Shown here piece after piece: positions 35,798-45,721 of a DNA stretch of 64,000 nucleotides. Location: the NCBI RefSeq assembly GCF_025628885.1, contig NZ_JAOTIF010000032.1:1-64000 (forward strand), given 5' to 3'. A program made the position numbers and the translations under genes. Each line of letters opens with the position of its first letter. Position 1 is the first letter of the stretch. The notes below the pieces were generated by a model that had not been told where the DNA came from, ran no database searches, and worked only from the letters and a program-made list of their open reading frames with translations. Source of the stretch: Paraflavisolibacter caeni. GTDB lineage: Bacteria > Bacteroidota > Bacteroidia > Chitinophagales > Chitinophagaceae.

Positions 35798-36844
35798 ATG
35801 TACGTCACCAATCGCAGGAAAGAAAATATAAATGTAAAGACTGCATTAAGCTGGACCGGTTTGTGGATCAGCGTTGCTCTTTTATTTGGCGTGGCGATTT
35901 ATTTTTACTTTCCACAGGATGCGCAGAGTGTTGTTAAAACATCTTCTGTCATGATGGTTAAATTTATCTCAGGCTATTTCACAGAATACTCGCTATCTGT
36001 AGATAATTTGTTTGTTTTCATCATGATCTTTTCCTTGATGTCTGTCCCGGAATCCGTTCAGCCGTTACATCTGAAAATTGGTATCTTATTATCCATTGTA
36101 TTGAGGATTCTATTCATTGTACTTGGACTGACCTTGGTGCAAAAATTCAACTGGATCATGTACCTGTTTGGAGCTATTTTACTTTGGACTGGATATAAGA
36201 TGGCTTTTACAGATGAAGAAGATGAAGTAGACCCCAAATCCAACTTTCTTTATAAAGCAGCAGCTAAATTGTTTCCAATCGATTGGGACATGAATGCTGT
36301 CACTTTTTTTAGAAAAATTAATGGCAAGACACATATCACACCCCTGTTTTTAGTATTTCTGGTGATTGGAAGCACTAATGTCTTGTTTGCAGTTGATTCC
36401 ATACCTGCCATTATTGGCATTATCAATGAAGGAGCAAGCGGCGTGATTTCCAATGCTGATCAGAACTTTTTGGCGATTACGTCAAACACATTTGCAGTCA
36501 TGGGCCTGGTTTCTCTATTCTTTGCCTTAAAAGGGATTATGGGCATGTTTCGATTTCTGAAACATGGTGTAAGCTTTATTCTATTCTTTATTGGAGCCAA
36601 AATGCTGCTTTCATCAGTACACCCAGTTGAAGAGTTTTTCTCTGGTTATACTTGGATTTCACTGGCTGTAATCGTCTCAACATTGTCTGTTTCCATCCTT
36701 CTTTCAATCATCATTGCTGAAAAGAAGGAAATAGAGTTCCTCAAAGAAGAAGTCGAAGAACTGGAAGATGAAATAGATGAATTAACAGAAGAAGTTGAAG
36801 AACTGGAAGATAAAATAATAATTACAAGACTCACCAAAACTTAA
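35798..36844 (+). CDS. TerC/Alx family membrane protein with coiled-coil tail
   Basis: 348 residues as read; probably about 22 longer if the T-run at 35749 is a frameshift, which would restore the first helix. TerC family proteins are integral membrane proteins linked to Mn2+ export and tellurium resistance. Motifs: YFTEYSLSVDNLFVFIMIF (metal-binding Asp of the family), GSTNVLFAVDSIPAIIGI with the second conserved Asp, and FALKGIMGMFRFLKHGVSFI. The last 45 residues are an acidic heptad repeat (EEVEELEDEIDELTEEVEEL), unusual for the family, and probably form a coiled coil in the cytosol. The gene sits between mmdC and mmdB, interrupting the decarboxylase operon. Confidence 0.85.
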   Translation: MYVTNRRKENINVKTALSWTGLWISVALLFGVAIYFYFPQDAQSVVKTSSVMMVKFISGYFTEYSLSVDNLFVFIMIFSLMSVPESVQPLHLKIGILLSIVLRILFIVLGLTLVQKFNWIMYLFGAILLWTGYKMAFTDEEDEVDPKSNFLYKAAAKLFPIDWDMNAVTFFRKINGKTHITPLFLVFLVIGSTNVLFAVDSIPAIIGIINEGASGVISNADQNFLAITSNTFAVMGLVSLFFALKGIMGMFRFLKHGVSFILFFIGAKMLLSSVHPVEEFFSGYTWISLAVIVSTLSVSILLSIIIAEKKEIEFLKEEVEELEDEIDELTEEVEELEDKIIITRLTKT

Positions 36845-36849
36845 TCATC

Positions 36850-38001
36850 ATGAATATCAATGACCTTTTACCTGTTTTATTTAATATCACTTGGCAACAC
36901 TTGCTAATGATTGGGGTAGGTATCTTGCTCATTTACCTGGCTATTGCTAAAGAATATGAACCAACGCTCCTCTTACCTATGGGTTTTGGAGCCATATTGG
37001 TCAACATACCCTTCACATCTGCCATTACCCAAATCGATCCTCAAACAGGCAAGGCTATAGAAGGTGCACTATCTGTTTTTTATCAAGCAGGTATTACAAC
37101 GGAAGTGTTTCCATTACTTATTTTTATTGCCATTGGCGCCATGATCGATTTTGCGCCTTTATTCAAAAATCCATTTTTACTACTTTTTGGTGCAGCCGCC
37201 CAATTTGGTATATTCTTTACCATCATTGCAGCTACTCTTATGGGATTCGATCTGAAAGAAGCTGCATCTATAGGTATTATCGGTGCTGCTGATGGCCCCA
37301 CCTCAATATTTGTAACTTCTAGATTTGCGCCTCACTTACTGGGTCCAATATCTGTTGCCGCATACTCATATATGGCATTAGTGCCTATCATCCAACCTCC
37401 GGTAATTAAACTGCTCACGAGCAGGAAAGAACGGCTGATCCGAATGGAAGGACACCCTAAAGTTGTTTCGCGCACGGCATTGATTTTATTCCCGATCACA
37501 GTAACGGTAATTGCCGGCATTGTAGCCCCCTCATCAATTGCTCTGATTGGCTTCCTGATGTTTGGCAACCTGATAAGAGAATGCGGTGTCCTGAATAAAC
37601 TATCACAATCTGCACAAAATGAGCTGGCAAGCCTTGTAACTATACTTTTAGGAATCAGTATAGCAAGCACAATGACCGCAGAGAGATTCGTAAGATTGGA
37701 CACATTAATGATCATTGGACTTGGTCTTGTTGCTTTTATTTTCGACACATTCGGCGGCGTTATGTTCGCCAAACTGATCAACTTGTTCCTTCCTCAGGGC
37801 AGAAAAATAAATCCGATGCTCGGAGCTTGTGGCATTTCTGCATTCCCGATGTCTGCTCGCGTTGTTCATAACATGGGACAAAAAGAAGATCAATTCAACT
37901 ATCTTCTGATGCACGCAGTAAGTTCAAATGTGGGAGGACAAATTGGTTCCGTGGTAGCAGGAGGTCTGATTCTGGCATTAATTCCATTATTGTTATTTTA
38001 A
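36850..38001 (+). CDS. mmdB: Na+-pumping decarboxylase beta subunit (MmdB/OadB)
   Basis: 383 residues; membrane subunit that decarboxylates biotin-CO2 and couples it to Na+ export. About ten membrane helices. The family landmarks are present: TLLLPMGFGAILVNIP, FPLLIFIAIGAMIDFAPLFK, IIGAADGPTSIFVTSRFAPH (the conserved Asp region) and GACGISAFPMSARVVHNMGQ near the C-terminus. It starts 5 bp after the TerC stop and is followed by the short membrane peptide gene. Oxaloacetate, malonyl- and methylmalonyl-CoA decarboxylases share this subunit; the neighbours point to methylmalonyl-CoA. Confidence 0.92.
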   Translation: MNINDLLPVLFNITWQHLLMIGVGILLIYLAIAKEYEPTLLLPMGFGAILVNIPFTSAITQIDPQTGKAIEGALSVFYQAGITTEVFPLLIFIAIGAMIDFAPLFKNPFLLLFGAAAQFGIFFTIIAATLMGFDLKEAASIGIIGAADGPTSIFVTSRFAPHLLGPISVAAYSYMALVPIIQPPVIKLLTSRKERLIRMEGHPKVVSRTALILFPITVTVIAGIVAPSSIALIGFLMFGNLIRECGVLNKLSQSAQNELASLVTILLGISIASTMTAERFVRLDTLMIIGLGLVAFIFDTFGGVMFAKLINLFLPQGRKINPMLGACGISAFPMSARVVHNMGQKEDQFNYLLMHAVSSNVGGQIGSVVAGGLILALIPLLLF

Positions 38002-38016
38002 ATAAAGGAGGTAATT

Positions 38017-38166
38017 ATGGATCCATTAAGCGCAGCTTTAAAAATCACCGGCTTAGGCATGGCGGGAATCTTTGTTTTCATGTTCATATTCTATCTGTCG
38101 ATCCGTTTAATCGACCGGCTATTCCCAGGCAAAATGCAATCAAAAGAACAGGCTCTAAGAGCATAA
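38017..38166 (+). CDS. 49-residue membrane peptide, OadG-type N-terminal anchor
   Basis: ATG at 38017 preceded by AGGAGG gives 49 residues: DPLSAALKITGLGMAGIFVF begins a single membrane helix (about residues 12-30), then a basic stretch (IRLIDRLFPGK) and a polar end. The GLGM-hydrophobic pattern is that of the N-terminal anchor of OadG/MmdD small subunits, which assemble the Na+-pump decarboxylase. Here the anchor is encoded separately from the soluble tail at 34946. It lies 15 bp after mmdB and 41 bp before the epimerase gene. Confidence 0.65.
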   Translation: MDPLSAALKITGLGMAGIFVFMFIFYLSIRLIDRLFPGKMQSKEQALRA

Positions 38167-38207
38167 CAACCAATATAATTTCTTAATTTATACCATAAAT
38201 AAAATAA

Positions 38208-38612
38208 ATGGAGCTTAATTACATTGAACATATAGGCATCGCAGTAAAAGACCTTGAAGCAGCAATCAAATATTATGAAGATATATTGGGTTTAATATGT
38301 TATTCTGTAGAAGAAGTCAAAGATCAAAAAGTTAAAACAGCATTCTTCAAAGTTGGACAAACCAAGATTGAACTCCTGGAAAGTACTGATCCTGACGGAC
38401 CTATTGGAAAGTTTATAGAGAAAAAAGGTGAAGGTATACACCATATTGCTTTTGCTGTAAATAATATTGAAGGTCAACTTCAAGATGCAGCTTCAAAAGG
38501 TATTCAGCTCATTGATTCCAGGCCCAGGAAAGGCGCAGAAGGCTTGGATATAGCTTTTTTACACCCAAAATCAACATTTGGAGTCTTAACTGAACTCTGT
38601 GAAAAAAAGTAA
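38208..38612 (+). CDS. mce: Methylmalonyl-CoA epimerase
   Basis: 134 residues; interconverts (R)- and (S)-methylmalonyl-CoA, linking the mutase (which makes the R form) with the decarboxylase (which uses the S form). The vicinal-oxygen-chelate fold is clear: [20 protein letters not shown] with the first metal His, [31 protein letters not shown] with the second His, and the final acidic ligand near [11 protein letters not shown]. Length is typical. Same strand as the surrounding pathway genes. Confidence 0.93.
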   Translation: MELNYIEHIGIAVKDLEAAIKYYEDILGLICYSVEEVKDQKVKTAFFKVGQTKIELLESTDPDGPIGKFIEKKGEGIHHIAFAVNNIEGQLQDAASKGIQLIDSRPRKGAEGLDIAFLHPKSTFGVLTELCEKK

Positions 38613-38632
38613 ACAAATAAAAAACGATCACT

Positions 38633-39949
38633 ATGGCCATATTCAAATCCGCCGAAGAAGCAGTTAAATTAATTAAATCTGGAGACAGGGTTTTGGTCCA
38701 GGCAGCTTGTGCTACGCCCCAAACCTTGTTAAAAGCAATGACAGCAAGAGCTTCCGAATTGCGTAACGTAGAAATTGTTCATATACACACTGAAGGTTAT
38801 ATCGATTATGCAAAACCTGAGTACAACAAAAGCTTCAAAACAAGCTGCTTTTTTATGGGTGGCAACATCCGTAAATATGTACAAATGGGTAGTGCTCAAT
38901 ACAACCCGGTTTTCCTTAGCGATATTCCTCATCTTTTCAGAAATGGAACGCTCCCTCTGGATGTAGTTTTAGTGAATGTTTCCACTCCGGACAAACATGG
39001 CTATTGCTCTTTGGGTACTTCTGTGGATGTTGTTGTGGCTGGCCTCGAAACTGCCAAAACAATCATTGCCCAGATCAACCCCAATATGCCGCGTACAATG
39101 GGTGATGGTATTGTACACATTGACCGTTTTGCAGCTTGCGTACAAGTGAACGACCCTCTTTATGAATTGCATATTGCTCCTCCGGACGAAGAAGAAAGCC
39201 AAATAGGAAAACATATTGCTGGTTTGATCACTGATGGCGCAACCCTGCAAATGGGAATAGGCGGCATTCCCAACGCAGTATTATCCTGCCTGCACAATCA
39301 TAAAAATTTGGGCATCCATACTGAAATGTTCTCAGAGGGCATACTGCCTTTGATTGAAAAAGGTATTGTAAACGGTTCAAAGAAGGTTGTTTTACCCCAT
39401 AAAATAGTTTCAGGTTTTGCAATGGGATCGAAAAAGTTATATGACTTTATGGATGATAACCCGGAAGTACTCATGATGGATATTTCTTTTGTAAATGATA
39501 CATCTGTGATCAGGAGAAATCCCAAGGTGGTTGCTATTAACTCCGCTATTGAAGTTGATTTAACCGGACAAATCTGTGCAGACAGTATAGGAACAACAAT
39601 GTATTCTGGCGTAGGCGGACAAATGGACTTTATGCGTGGAGCGGTATTATCACCTGGCGGCAAAGCTATTTGCGCCTTGCAATCAATGACGCACAGAGGG
39701 GTATCCAAAATTGTCCCCACTTTAAGAGTAGGTGCCGGGGTTGTGACCACAAGAGCGCACGTTCAATATGTAGTTACAGAATTTGGTATAGCCGAATTAA
39801 AAGGCAAAAACCTGGCTCAGAGAGCAAAAGCTTTGATTGACGTGGCCCATCCCTGCGTAAGGGAAGAATTGGAAAGAGTGGCCTTTGAACGTTATGGCCC
39901 TAGTTATGTATCTTTTAATAACTTAGTATTGGCAGAAAACTTTGCATAG
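38633..39949 (+). CDS. Acyl-CoA:carboxylate CoA-transferase (acetyl-CoA hydrolase family)
   Basis: 438 residues of the acetyl-CoA hydrolase / 4-hydroxybutyrate CoA-transferase family. Motifs in order: VQAACATPQTLLKAM, TSCFFMGGNIRKYVQMGSAQ, LVNVSTPDKHGYCSLGTSVD, LQMGIGGIPNAVLSCLHNHK, then HTEMFSEGILPL with the catalytic Glu, and GVGGQMDFMRGA and VTTRAHVQYVVTEFGIAELK near the C-terminus. It probably moves CoA between propionyl-CoA and succinate (or acetate), which would close the propionate pathway encoded around it. The exact acids cannot be read from sequence; 4-hydroxybutyrate CoA-transferase is the alternative. Confidence 0.85.
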   Translation: MAIFKSAEEAVKLIKSGDRVLVQAACATPQTLLKAMTARASELRNVEIVHIHTEGYIDYAKPEYNKSFKTSCFFMGGNIRKYVQMGSAQYNPVFLSDIPHLFRNGTLPLDVVLVNVSTPDKHGYCSLGTSVDVVVAGLETAKTIIAQINPNMPRTMGDGIVHIDRFAACVQVNDPLYELHIAPPDEEESQIGKHIAGLITDGATLQMGIGGIPNAVLSCLHNHKNLGIHTEMFSEGILPLIEKGIVNGSKKVVLPHKIVSGFAMGSKKLYDFMDDNPEVLMMDISFVNDTSVIRRNPKVVAINSAIEVDLTGQICADSIGTTMYSGVGGQMDFMRGAVLSPGGKAICALQSMTHRGVSKIVPTLRVGAGVVTTRAHVQYVVTEFGIAELKGKNLAQRAKALIDVAHPCVREELERVAFERYGPSYVSFNNLVLAENFA

Positions 39950-40015
39950 TGTCGTTGAACTTCTTTACAAATGAGGCTTCAAATGCCTCATATTTCACGT
40001 TCTAACTTTTTTATA

Positions 40016-41842
40016 ATGGATACAACTGATAAACTGTTTTCTGAATTTGAACCAATTACGCGAGAACAATGGAAAGCTAAAGCCATTGAAGACCTGAAAG
40101 GTGCAGATTTTGATAAAAAACTGGTTTGGAAAACAGATGATGGCTTTCCTATTCAACCTTTTTATACAGAACAAGACCTCAATGAAAATAGCTTTCTGAA
40201 AAAGCATCAACGTTTTGTGCCTGGTGGAAAACGGGAATGGTCAAATTATATACAGGTTGATGTTCACGACCTGCACATGGCAAATCAAATGGCAACTGAC
40301 ATGGTTCAATCTGGTGCCAATGGAATATTATTCCGTATCCAAGATCCCCAAAGCATTGAATTTTCAATTTTGTTGAACAACCTGGATCCTGAAAAACTAC
40401 ATATTTCTTTTTCGACTCCAATTCCAAGCGAAGCATTCATATCCAATTATTTCAGGTTTTTGGAACATAATGCAATAAAACCTGGTAACATTAAAGGTTT
40501 CTATGAATCAGATATCCTGGATGAATGGGTTACAAAAGGCACAGAACCTGATTTTAATGCATTGGCAAATGTGATAAAAGTATCACTTCCAGCTGTAGGC
40601 TTTAAAGCCTTGGTCATTAGGTCACATGCTTTTATTAATGCCGGTTCTAACACGGTACAGGAGCTCTCCTTTACACTGAATAAGCTGACAGATTATATCG
40701 ATAAACTATCATCGCCGGATTTAACTCAGTCAAATGTTATTGAAAATATTGTATTGCACATGGCAATTGGAGGAGATTATTTCTTTGAAATTGCTAAACT
40801 GAGGGCTCTTAAAATTATTCTGAAAAGCATTTTAGATGTATATCAATCAGATGCTTCCATAGAAATTTTAAGCTCAAACTCAGCCTGGTCCAAATCTTTT
40901 TACGATCCAAATGTAAACATGCTAAGGAATACGACCGAAGCTATGTCAGCAATAATTGGCGGCTGTGATGCGCTCCTTACCTATCCACATGATTATACGA
41001 ATGGTGCTCCTACGAAATTCAGCCACCGCATTGCTTTGAATATCTCAAACCTGCTAAAAGAAGAATCTTACTTTGATAAAGTTGTAGATCCGTCCGCAGG
41101 CTCTTATTATATTGAAAATCTTACTGCCAGCCTAGCTGAAAATACCCTTATCTTGTTTCGAAAAGTTGAAGATGCGGGAGGATTTATCAATGCTTTTACA
41201 ACAGGCATGATCCAGGAACAGATATCATTGATTAAAGCCAAAAAAGAAAAAGAAATTGCACTTAGAAAAAGAGTCTATGTAGGTACCAATAAATACCCCA
41301 GTCTGAAGGAGAAAACACCTCTGAAAGAAAAAGATATCCAGCCTGCCTCTAGGAGAGATATCCCTTTACTCTATCCTCAACATGCTGCAAGTTCTTTCGA
41401 ATTATTAAGAGACAGAACGAGAAGACATTTTGAATCTACAGGCTTCATCCCCAAGGTTTACCTTGCCTGCTTTGGAAATCTTGCGGCCAGAAAAGCTAGA
41501 GCTTCATTTACTGCAGAGTTTTTCGGAACGGCTGGTTTTCACATCCTGGGAGAGTTTTTCTTTAATGATACTCAAAAAGCAGCAGAGGAAAGTGCAAAAA
41601 GTAATGCAGATATCGTGGTGATTTGTTCCTCAGACCTGGAATATGAAACGCATGGCGCCGCATTTGCGAAGCAGTTTAAAACGATATCAAAAGATAAGAT
41701 TTTGACCCTTGCAGGTCACCCGGAAAAAATAGTGGAGGACCTGAAGAAAAGTGGTGTGGATGTCTTCATCCATATCAGGACAGATGCCATTGAAACACTT
41801 AGCGATTTCCAGGCTAAACTTTTTCAACCATTAACTCGCTAG
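40016..41842 (+). CDS. mutA: Methylmalonyl-CoA mutase small (beta) subunit
   Basis: About 608 residues from the ATG at 40016 ([20 protein letters not shown]); the frame is open a little upstream, but those residues do not match the family. An N-terminal mutase barrel homologue ([58 protein letters not shown]) is followed by a C-terminal domain related to the cobalamin-binding fold ([20 protein letters not shown]) but without the DxHxxG motif, as expected for this non-catalytic partner. It pairs with MutB, encoded 26 bp downstream. Confidence 0.93.
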   Translation: MDTTDKLFSEFEPITREQWKAKAIEDLKGADFDKKLVWKTDDGFPIQPFYTEQDLNENSFLKKHQRFVPGGKREWSNYIQVDVHDLHMANQMATDMVQSGANGILFRIQDPQSIEFSILLNNLDPEKLHISFSTPIPSEAFISNYFRFLEHNAIKPGNIKGFYESDILDEWVTKGTEPDFNALANVIKVSLPAVGFKALVIRSHAFINAGSNTVQELSFTLNKLTDYIDKLSSPDLTQSNVIENIVLHMAIGGDYFFEIAKLRALKIILKSILDVYQSDASIEILSSNSAWSKSFYDPNVNMLRNTTEAMSAIIGGCDALLTYPHDYTNGAPTKFSHRIALNISNLLKEESYFDKVVDPSAGSYYIENLTASLAENTLILFRKVEDAGGFINAFTTGMIQEQISLIKAKKEKEIALRKRVYVGTNKYPSLKEKTPLKEKDIQPASRRDIPLLYPQHAASSFELLRDRTRRHFESTGFIPKVYLACFGNLAARKARASFTAEFFGTAGFHILGEFFFNDTQKAAEESAKSNADIVVICSSDLEYETHGAAFAKQFKTISKDKILTLAGHPEKIVEDLKKSGVDVFIHIRTDAIETLSDFQAKLFQPLTR

Positions 41843-41868
41843 GATTCTTAAGACTAATTATTACAGAC

Positions 41869-44016
41869 ATGAAACCTGACTTTTCAAAGATCAACATAAA
41901 GGATACAGCAAGCACACTGGAAGAAAATAACGAACAAGCCTTCGTAGAAGAATGGGAAACAGCTGAAAGAATTAAGGTAAAGCAATTATTTACACAGAAG
42001 GATATCGAAAGCGCAGAACACCTGCACTTCGCAGCGGGCTTGCCTCCTTATTTAAGAGGCCCCTACTCTACTATGTACATTACCCAGCCTTGGACCATCC
42101 GCCAATATGCCGGCTTTTCCACGGCAGAAGAATCCAATGCTTTCTATAGGAGAAACCTGGCAGCAGGACAAAAAGGCTTGTCAGTAGCTTTTGACCTTGC
42201 CACACACAGAGGTTACGATTCTGACCACCCGAGAGTGGTAGGAGATGTAGGCAAAGCAGGTGTCGCTATCGATTCTATCCTGGATATGAAAATACTCTTC
42301 GACCAGATACCATTAGATAAAATGTCTGTATCTATGACCATGAATGGGGCTGTTATCCCAGTTCTGGCATTTTACATTGTTGCAGCAGAGGAACAGGGTG
42401 TTTCCATGGATAAACTGAGTGGAACTATTCAAAATGATATTTTGAAAGAATTCATGGTGCGCAACACGTATATCTATCCGCCTAAACCCTCTATGAAGAT
42501 TATCGGTGATATTTTCAGCTTCACCAGCAAGAACATGCCAAAGTTCAATTCCATCTCCATTTCAGGGTACCATATGCAGGAAGCAGGTGCTACGGCCGAT
42601 ATTGAGCTTGCTTATACGTTGGCAGATGGTTTGGAATACATCAGAACCGGTATTGAAGCAGGACTAGCCATTGACGACTTTGCACCACGTCTTTCTTTCT
42701 TTTGGGCCGTCGGAATGAATCATTTTATGGAAATCGCCAAAATGCGGGCAGCAAGATTGCTTTGGGCCAAGATTGTAAAACAGTTCAATCCTGAAAACCC
42801 AAAATCCATGGCTCTGAGAACCCACGCTCAAACTTCCGGGTGGAGTTTAAGCGAACAGGATCCTTACAACAATGTAGCACGCACCTGTATTGAAGCCATG
42901 GCTGCTGCATGTGGGCACACACAGTCGCTCCACACCAATGCACTGGATGAGGCCATTGCTTTGCCTACAGACTTCTCTGCACGGATTGCAAGGAATACCC
43001 AGCTATACTTACAGGATGAAACGAATATCGTGAAAGTTGTTGACCCATGGGGAGGCTCCTATTACGTCGAATACCTTACACAGGAACTTGCAAAAAAGGC
43101 CTGGCAGCATATACAGGAAATAGAGGAATTAGGAGGAATGGCAAAAGCTATTGAAACAGGTATTCCTAAAATGAGGATTGAAGAAGCTGCTGCCCGCAAA
43201 CAGGCAAGGATCGACTCGGGTAAAGACATCATTGTTGGTGTAAATAAATATCATGTGGACGAAAAAGCAGATTTCGAAGTACTCGAAGTAGATAATACTG
43301 CTGTTAGAAATGCACAAATAGAAAGACTCAATAAACTCAAGGCGGATAGAGACAACAAGACTGTCGAACAGGCACTGCAACAAATTTCTGAATGTGCACG
43401 AACTGGTGAAGGCAATTTACTGGAGTTGGCCATAGAAGCAGCAAGAGTGCGGGCAACCTTGGGTGAAATATCCAGCGCTATGGAAATGCACTTTGGTAGA
43501 CACAAAGCTGCCATCCGGACCATTTCAGGTGTATACTCCAGGGAATCAGCAGGTGATAGCGAGTTCAGGGAAGTACTGGAAATAGCTGACCAATTTGCTG
43601 AAGAAGTTGGACGTCGTCCAAGAATAATGATTGCTAAAATGGGACAGGATGGTCACGACCGTGGTGCCAAAGTAGTTGCCACCTCATTTGCCGATATGGG
43701 CTTTGATGTGGACATGGGCCCTCTGTTCCAAACTCCGCAAGAAGTAGCAAGGCAGGCAGCAGAAAATGATGTAGATTTCGTAGGCGCATCTTCTCTGGCC
43801 GGCGGACATAAAACATTGATACCAGAATTGGTGAATGAGCTCAAAAAGCTGGGCCGAGAAGATATTATTGTTTTTGCAGGTGGTGTTATCCCTCAGCAAG
43901 ACTACGACTATCTTTTTCAAAGAGGCGTATCAGCAGTATTCGGGCCCGGCTCTAAAATACCTAAATGTGCAAAGATTATGTTGGAAAAACTCATGGTTTA
44001 TCGTCCCTTGAGTTAA
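41869..44016 (+). CDS. mutB: Methylmalonyl-CoA mutase large (alpha) subunit
   Basis: 715 residues; adenosylcobalamin-dependent interconversion of succinyl-CoA and methylmalonyl-CoA. The substrate barrel contains [39 protein letters not shown] and [20 protein letters not shown], with [19 protein letters not shown] further on. The C-terminal cobalamin domain contains [15 protein letters not shown], where His596 is the Co ligand, and [17 protein letters not shown]. Full length and all key residues present. MeaB, its chaperone, is encoded at 31804 on the other strand. Confidence 0.96.
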   Translation: MKPDFSKINIKDTASTLEENNEQAFVEEWETAERIKVKQLFTQKDIESAEHLHFAAGLPPYLRGPYSTMYITQPWTIRQYAGFSTAEESNAFYRRNLAAGQKGLSVAFDLATHRGYDSDHPRVVGDVGKAGVAIDSILDMKILFDQIPLDKMSVSMTMNGAVIPVLAFYIVAAEEQGVSMDKLSGTIQNDILKEFMVRNTYIYPPKPSMKIIGDIFSFTSKNMPKFNSISISGYHMQEAGATADIELAYTLADGLEYIRTGIEAGLAIDDFAPRLSFFWAVGMNHFMEIAKMRAARLLWAKIVKQFNPENPKSMALRTHAQTSGWSLSEQDPYNNVARTCIEAMAAACGHTQSLHTNALDEAIALPTDFSARIARNTQLYLQDETNIVKVVDPWGGSYYVEYLTQELAKKAWQHIQEIEELGGMAKAIETGIPKMRIEEAAARKQARIDSGKDIIVGVNKYHVDEKADFEVLEVDNTAVRNAQIERLNKLKADRDNKTVEQALQQISECARTGEGNLLELAIEAARVRATLGEISSAMEMHFGRHKAAIRTISGVYSRESAGDSEFREVLEIADQFAEEVGRRPRIMIAKMGQDGHDRGAKVVATSFADMGFDVDMGPLFQTPQEVARQAAENDVDFVGASSLAGGHKTLIPELVNELKKLGREDIIVFAGGVIPQQDYDYLFQRGVSAVFGPGSKIPKCAKIMLEKLMVYRPLS

Positions 44017-44448
44017 GTAGCCATTTAGCACTTTCAATGCTCCGGATTCTGCATTAATCAGCCCATTACACTCCTCCCTACCCACACCAACCTTGGACCT
44101 CACGCGGTTACGCTCAACCGTTTCAAGGGAAAACTTCCATATTGATGGGTTACATTGGTGTAATTGCCTATTGCATGCAAAGTTCACATCAACTAAATGC
44201 ACTTCAAATGATAAGCAACCAGGCCCCTTTTAATATCGTACGTTTATAGACGACAGAAGCAGTCCATAGATCAGTTGAGTACCTTTTTCAGTTTAAATCG
44301 TTATTAAAGTAAGCAACAATCATTTTGTACTTAATCTTGTATGTTATATCTTAATTTATTGAAAGATATAAGATGATGGCAAACAAATTAATTATAGCAA
44401 ATAAAATTTTATACCATTTGAATTGAAAACGTCTTTTAAAATATAGGC
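44017..44448. other. Intergenic region after mutB
   Basis: About 430 bp. A small inverted repeat (CGGTT...AACCG near 44104-44120) and AATGC...GCATT near 44037-44056 are present, but no convincing terminator with a T-run was found. An 83-codon minus-strand frame crosses into mutB and is not supported. The right half is strongly A+T-rich and should hold the promoter of the next gene. Confidence 0.4.
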
Positions 44449-45099
44449 ATGATGAAGGAAGAGGAATCTCATTTCGACGAACTGGTAGCATATACCTTAC
44501 GCATCGAATTGCAAAATAACAGGGTGCTTATATACAGAATAGATATTGAAAACAAACAATATTTATTAGGTAAACTTAGAACCAACTCCGAAGGATCTGA
44601 AGATAACCAACCTATTCAGTTTTTGTGGTTCGAAACTTTTTTAAACCGGCATGTCATTATTAATACTAATGAAGTGGTGAGAATTACTTTTAGTTATGAC
44701 TATCTGGAACAAATTGAAAATTCAAACGCCTATTATGATAATTTTGAGGTAGTTGAAAAAGATACCTCTCTCATATCTCAGGAAACGGAAGAAGGTGAAT
44801 CAAGAATGTATGTTTTAGAAGAAGCGTATTTACCCCAGGCAATTATTTATCATAAAGCTAGTGCTTTTGAAGATGATTATACAGGCAATCCACAACTCTT
44901 TTACAGTCTGGATGATGGCTGTTTGGGAATTTTCTCCCTGGAACTTGATGGCGAATTACCATTGAGACAGTTTCTCAATTTGATCGATAATGACGGAGAA
45001 GAATGCTTCATTCCATTACAACAAATCATCGTAATGGAATTTGAAGGCAGCCTCTTTTATAATGGAGATCAGGATGAAGAAACACTTACTGACCCTTAG
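44449..45099 (+). CDS. Uncharacterised acidic protein with a repeated beta motif
   Basis: 216 residues, no signal peptide or membrane helix. Two segments look alike: residues about 56-80 (QFLWFETFLNRHVIINTNEV) and 178-205 (FLNLIDNDGEECFIPLQQII), each followed by a short strand and an acidic loop, suggesting a duplicated domain. It is rich in Asp, Glu and Asn. It ends inside the 3' end of the convergent anti-sigma gene (14-bp overlap). No family was recognised; a ligand-binding or regulatory cytosolic protein is plausible but unproven. Confidence 0.6.
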   Translation: MMKEEESHFDELVAYTLRIELQNNRVLIYRIDIENKQYLLGKLRTNSEGSEDNQPIQFLWFETFLNRHVIINTNEVVRITFSYDYLEQIENSNAYYDNFEVVEKDTSLISQETEEGESRMYVLEEAYLPQAIIYHKASAFEDDYTGNPQLFYSLDDGCLGIFSLELDGELPLRQFLNLIDNDGEECFIPLQQIIVMEFEGSLFYNGDQDEETLTDP

Positions 45100-45721
45100 C
45101 GCTGTCCTTTCCATCAGGAACAATCCTGTAGTCTTTATCCGTTATTCCTGTTACACCTCTGGGCCGTTTAGGCTTTACTGTCTCCTGTTGCACTGGTGGA
45201 GTCACAACAGTTGTAACCTTTTGAATCGTATCAGGTTGAAATGGTTCAAATATTAAAGTCGGTAGAATAACAGCAACAGTATCCTTATTGGTCACACGAT
45301 CGTTATTGAAAGGTGTTGCATTTATAGGTGCTTTAAATTCTACCTCCATATTTTCTTTATTGAAAAACTTACCGCTTTCAATTACGCCCTGCTTGGATGG
45401 TGTAATTTGGCCACTGTCTGGTTGATGTATGTTTTGAACAGGTGAAGGAATAGGTTGAACACTTTTTTTATGATTCTTATTGATGAAGAATATAGTTACC
45501 AATGCAGCCACAAACACAAAAAGACCTGCTCCTTCAACCCAACCGCTGCTGGAAGGGGAATCTGGATCAGGATCTGTACCAGTACCACCATCATCTGTCG
45601 GCATGTCTATATCGAGTTGTCTTTCGATGCGGGCCCATATAGTATGAGCCATATCGGGCACAGGTGTGCCGTCCAACTTTTCGGTGATCAATTGTTCATA
45701 TGTGGTCTTTTGATTCATCAA
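45086..45721 (-). CDS. Probable anti-sigma factor, single-pass membrane protein
   Basis: 211 residues. A short N-terminal cytosolic part (residues 1-60, with TIWARIERQLDIDMPTDD) is followed by one membrane helix at about 62-82 (GAGLFVFVAALVTIFF), and a long periplasmic part rich in Pro, Thr, Val and Lys. Its start overlaps the stop of the ECF sigma gene by four bases, the usual arrangement of sigma/anti-sigma pairs. There is no zinc-finger anti-sigma motif (HxxxCxxC), so the assignment rests on topology and position. Confidence 0.65.
   Translation of the reverse strand: MMNQKTTYEQLITEKLDGTPVPDMAHTIWARIERQLDIDMPTDDGGTGTDPDPDSPSSSGWVEGAGLFVFVAALVTIFFINKNHKKSVQPIPSPVQNIHQPDSGQITPSKQGVIESGKFFNKENMEVEFKAPINATPFNNDRVTNKDTVAVILPTLIFEPFQPDTIQKVTTVVTPPVQQETVKPKRPRGVTGITDKDYRIVPDGKDSAKGQ

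Noticed and set aside
37332-37781. 149-codon minus-strand frame opposite mmdB
   Set aside because: It is fully antisense to a conserved membrane subunit and has no family features of its own.
43930-44202. Minus-strand frame crossing the end of mutB
   Set aside because: It overlaps the conserved mutB C-terminus and has no recognisable features.
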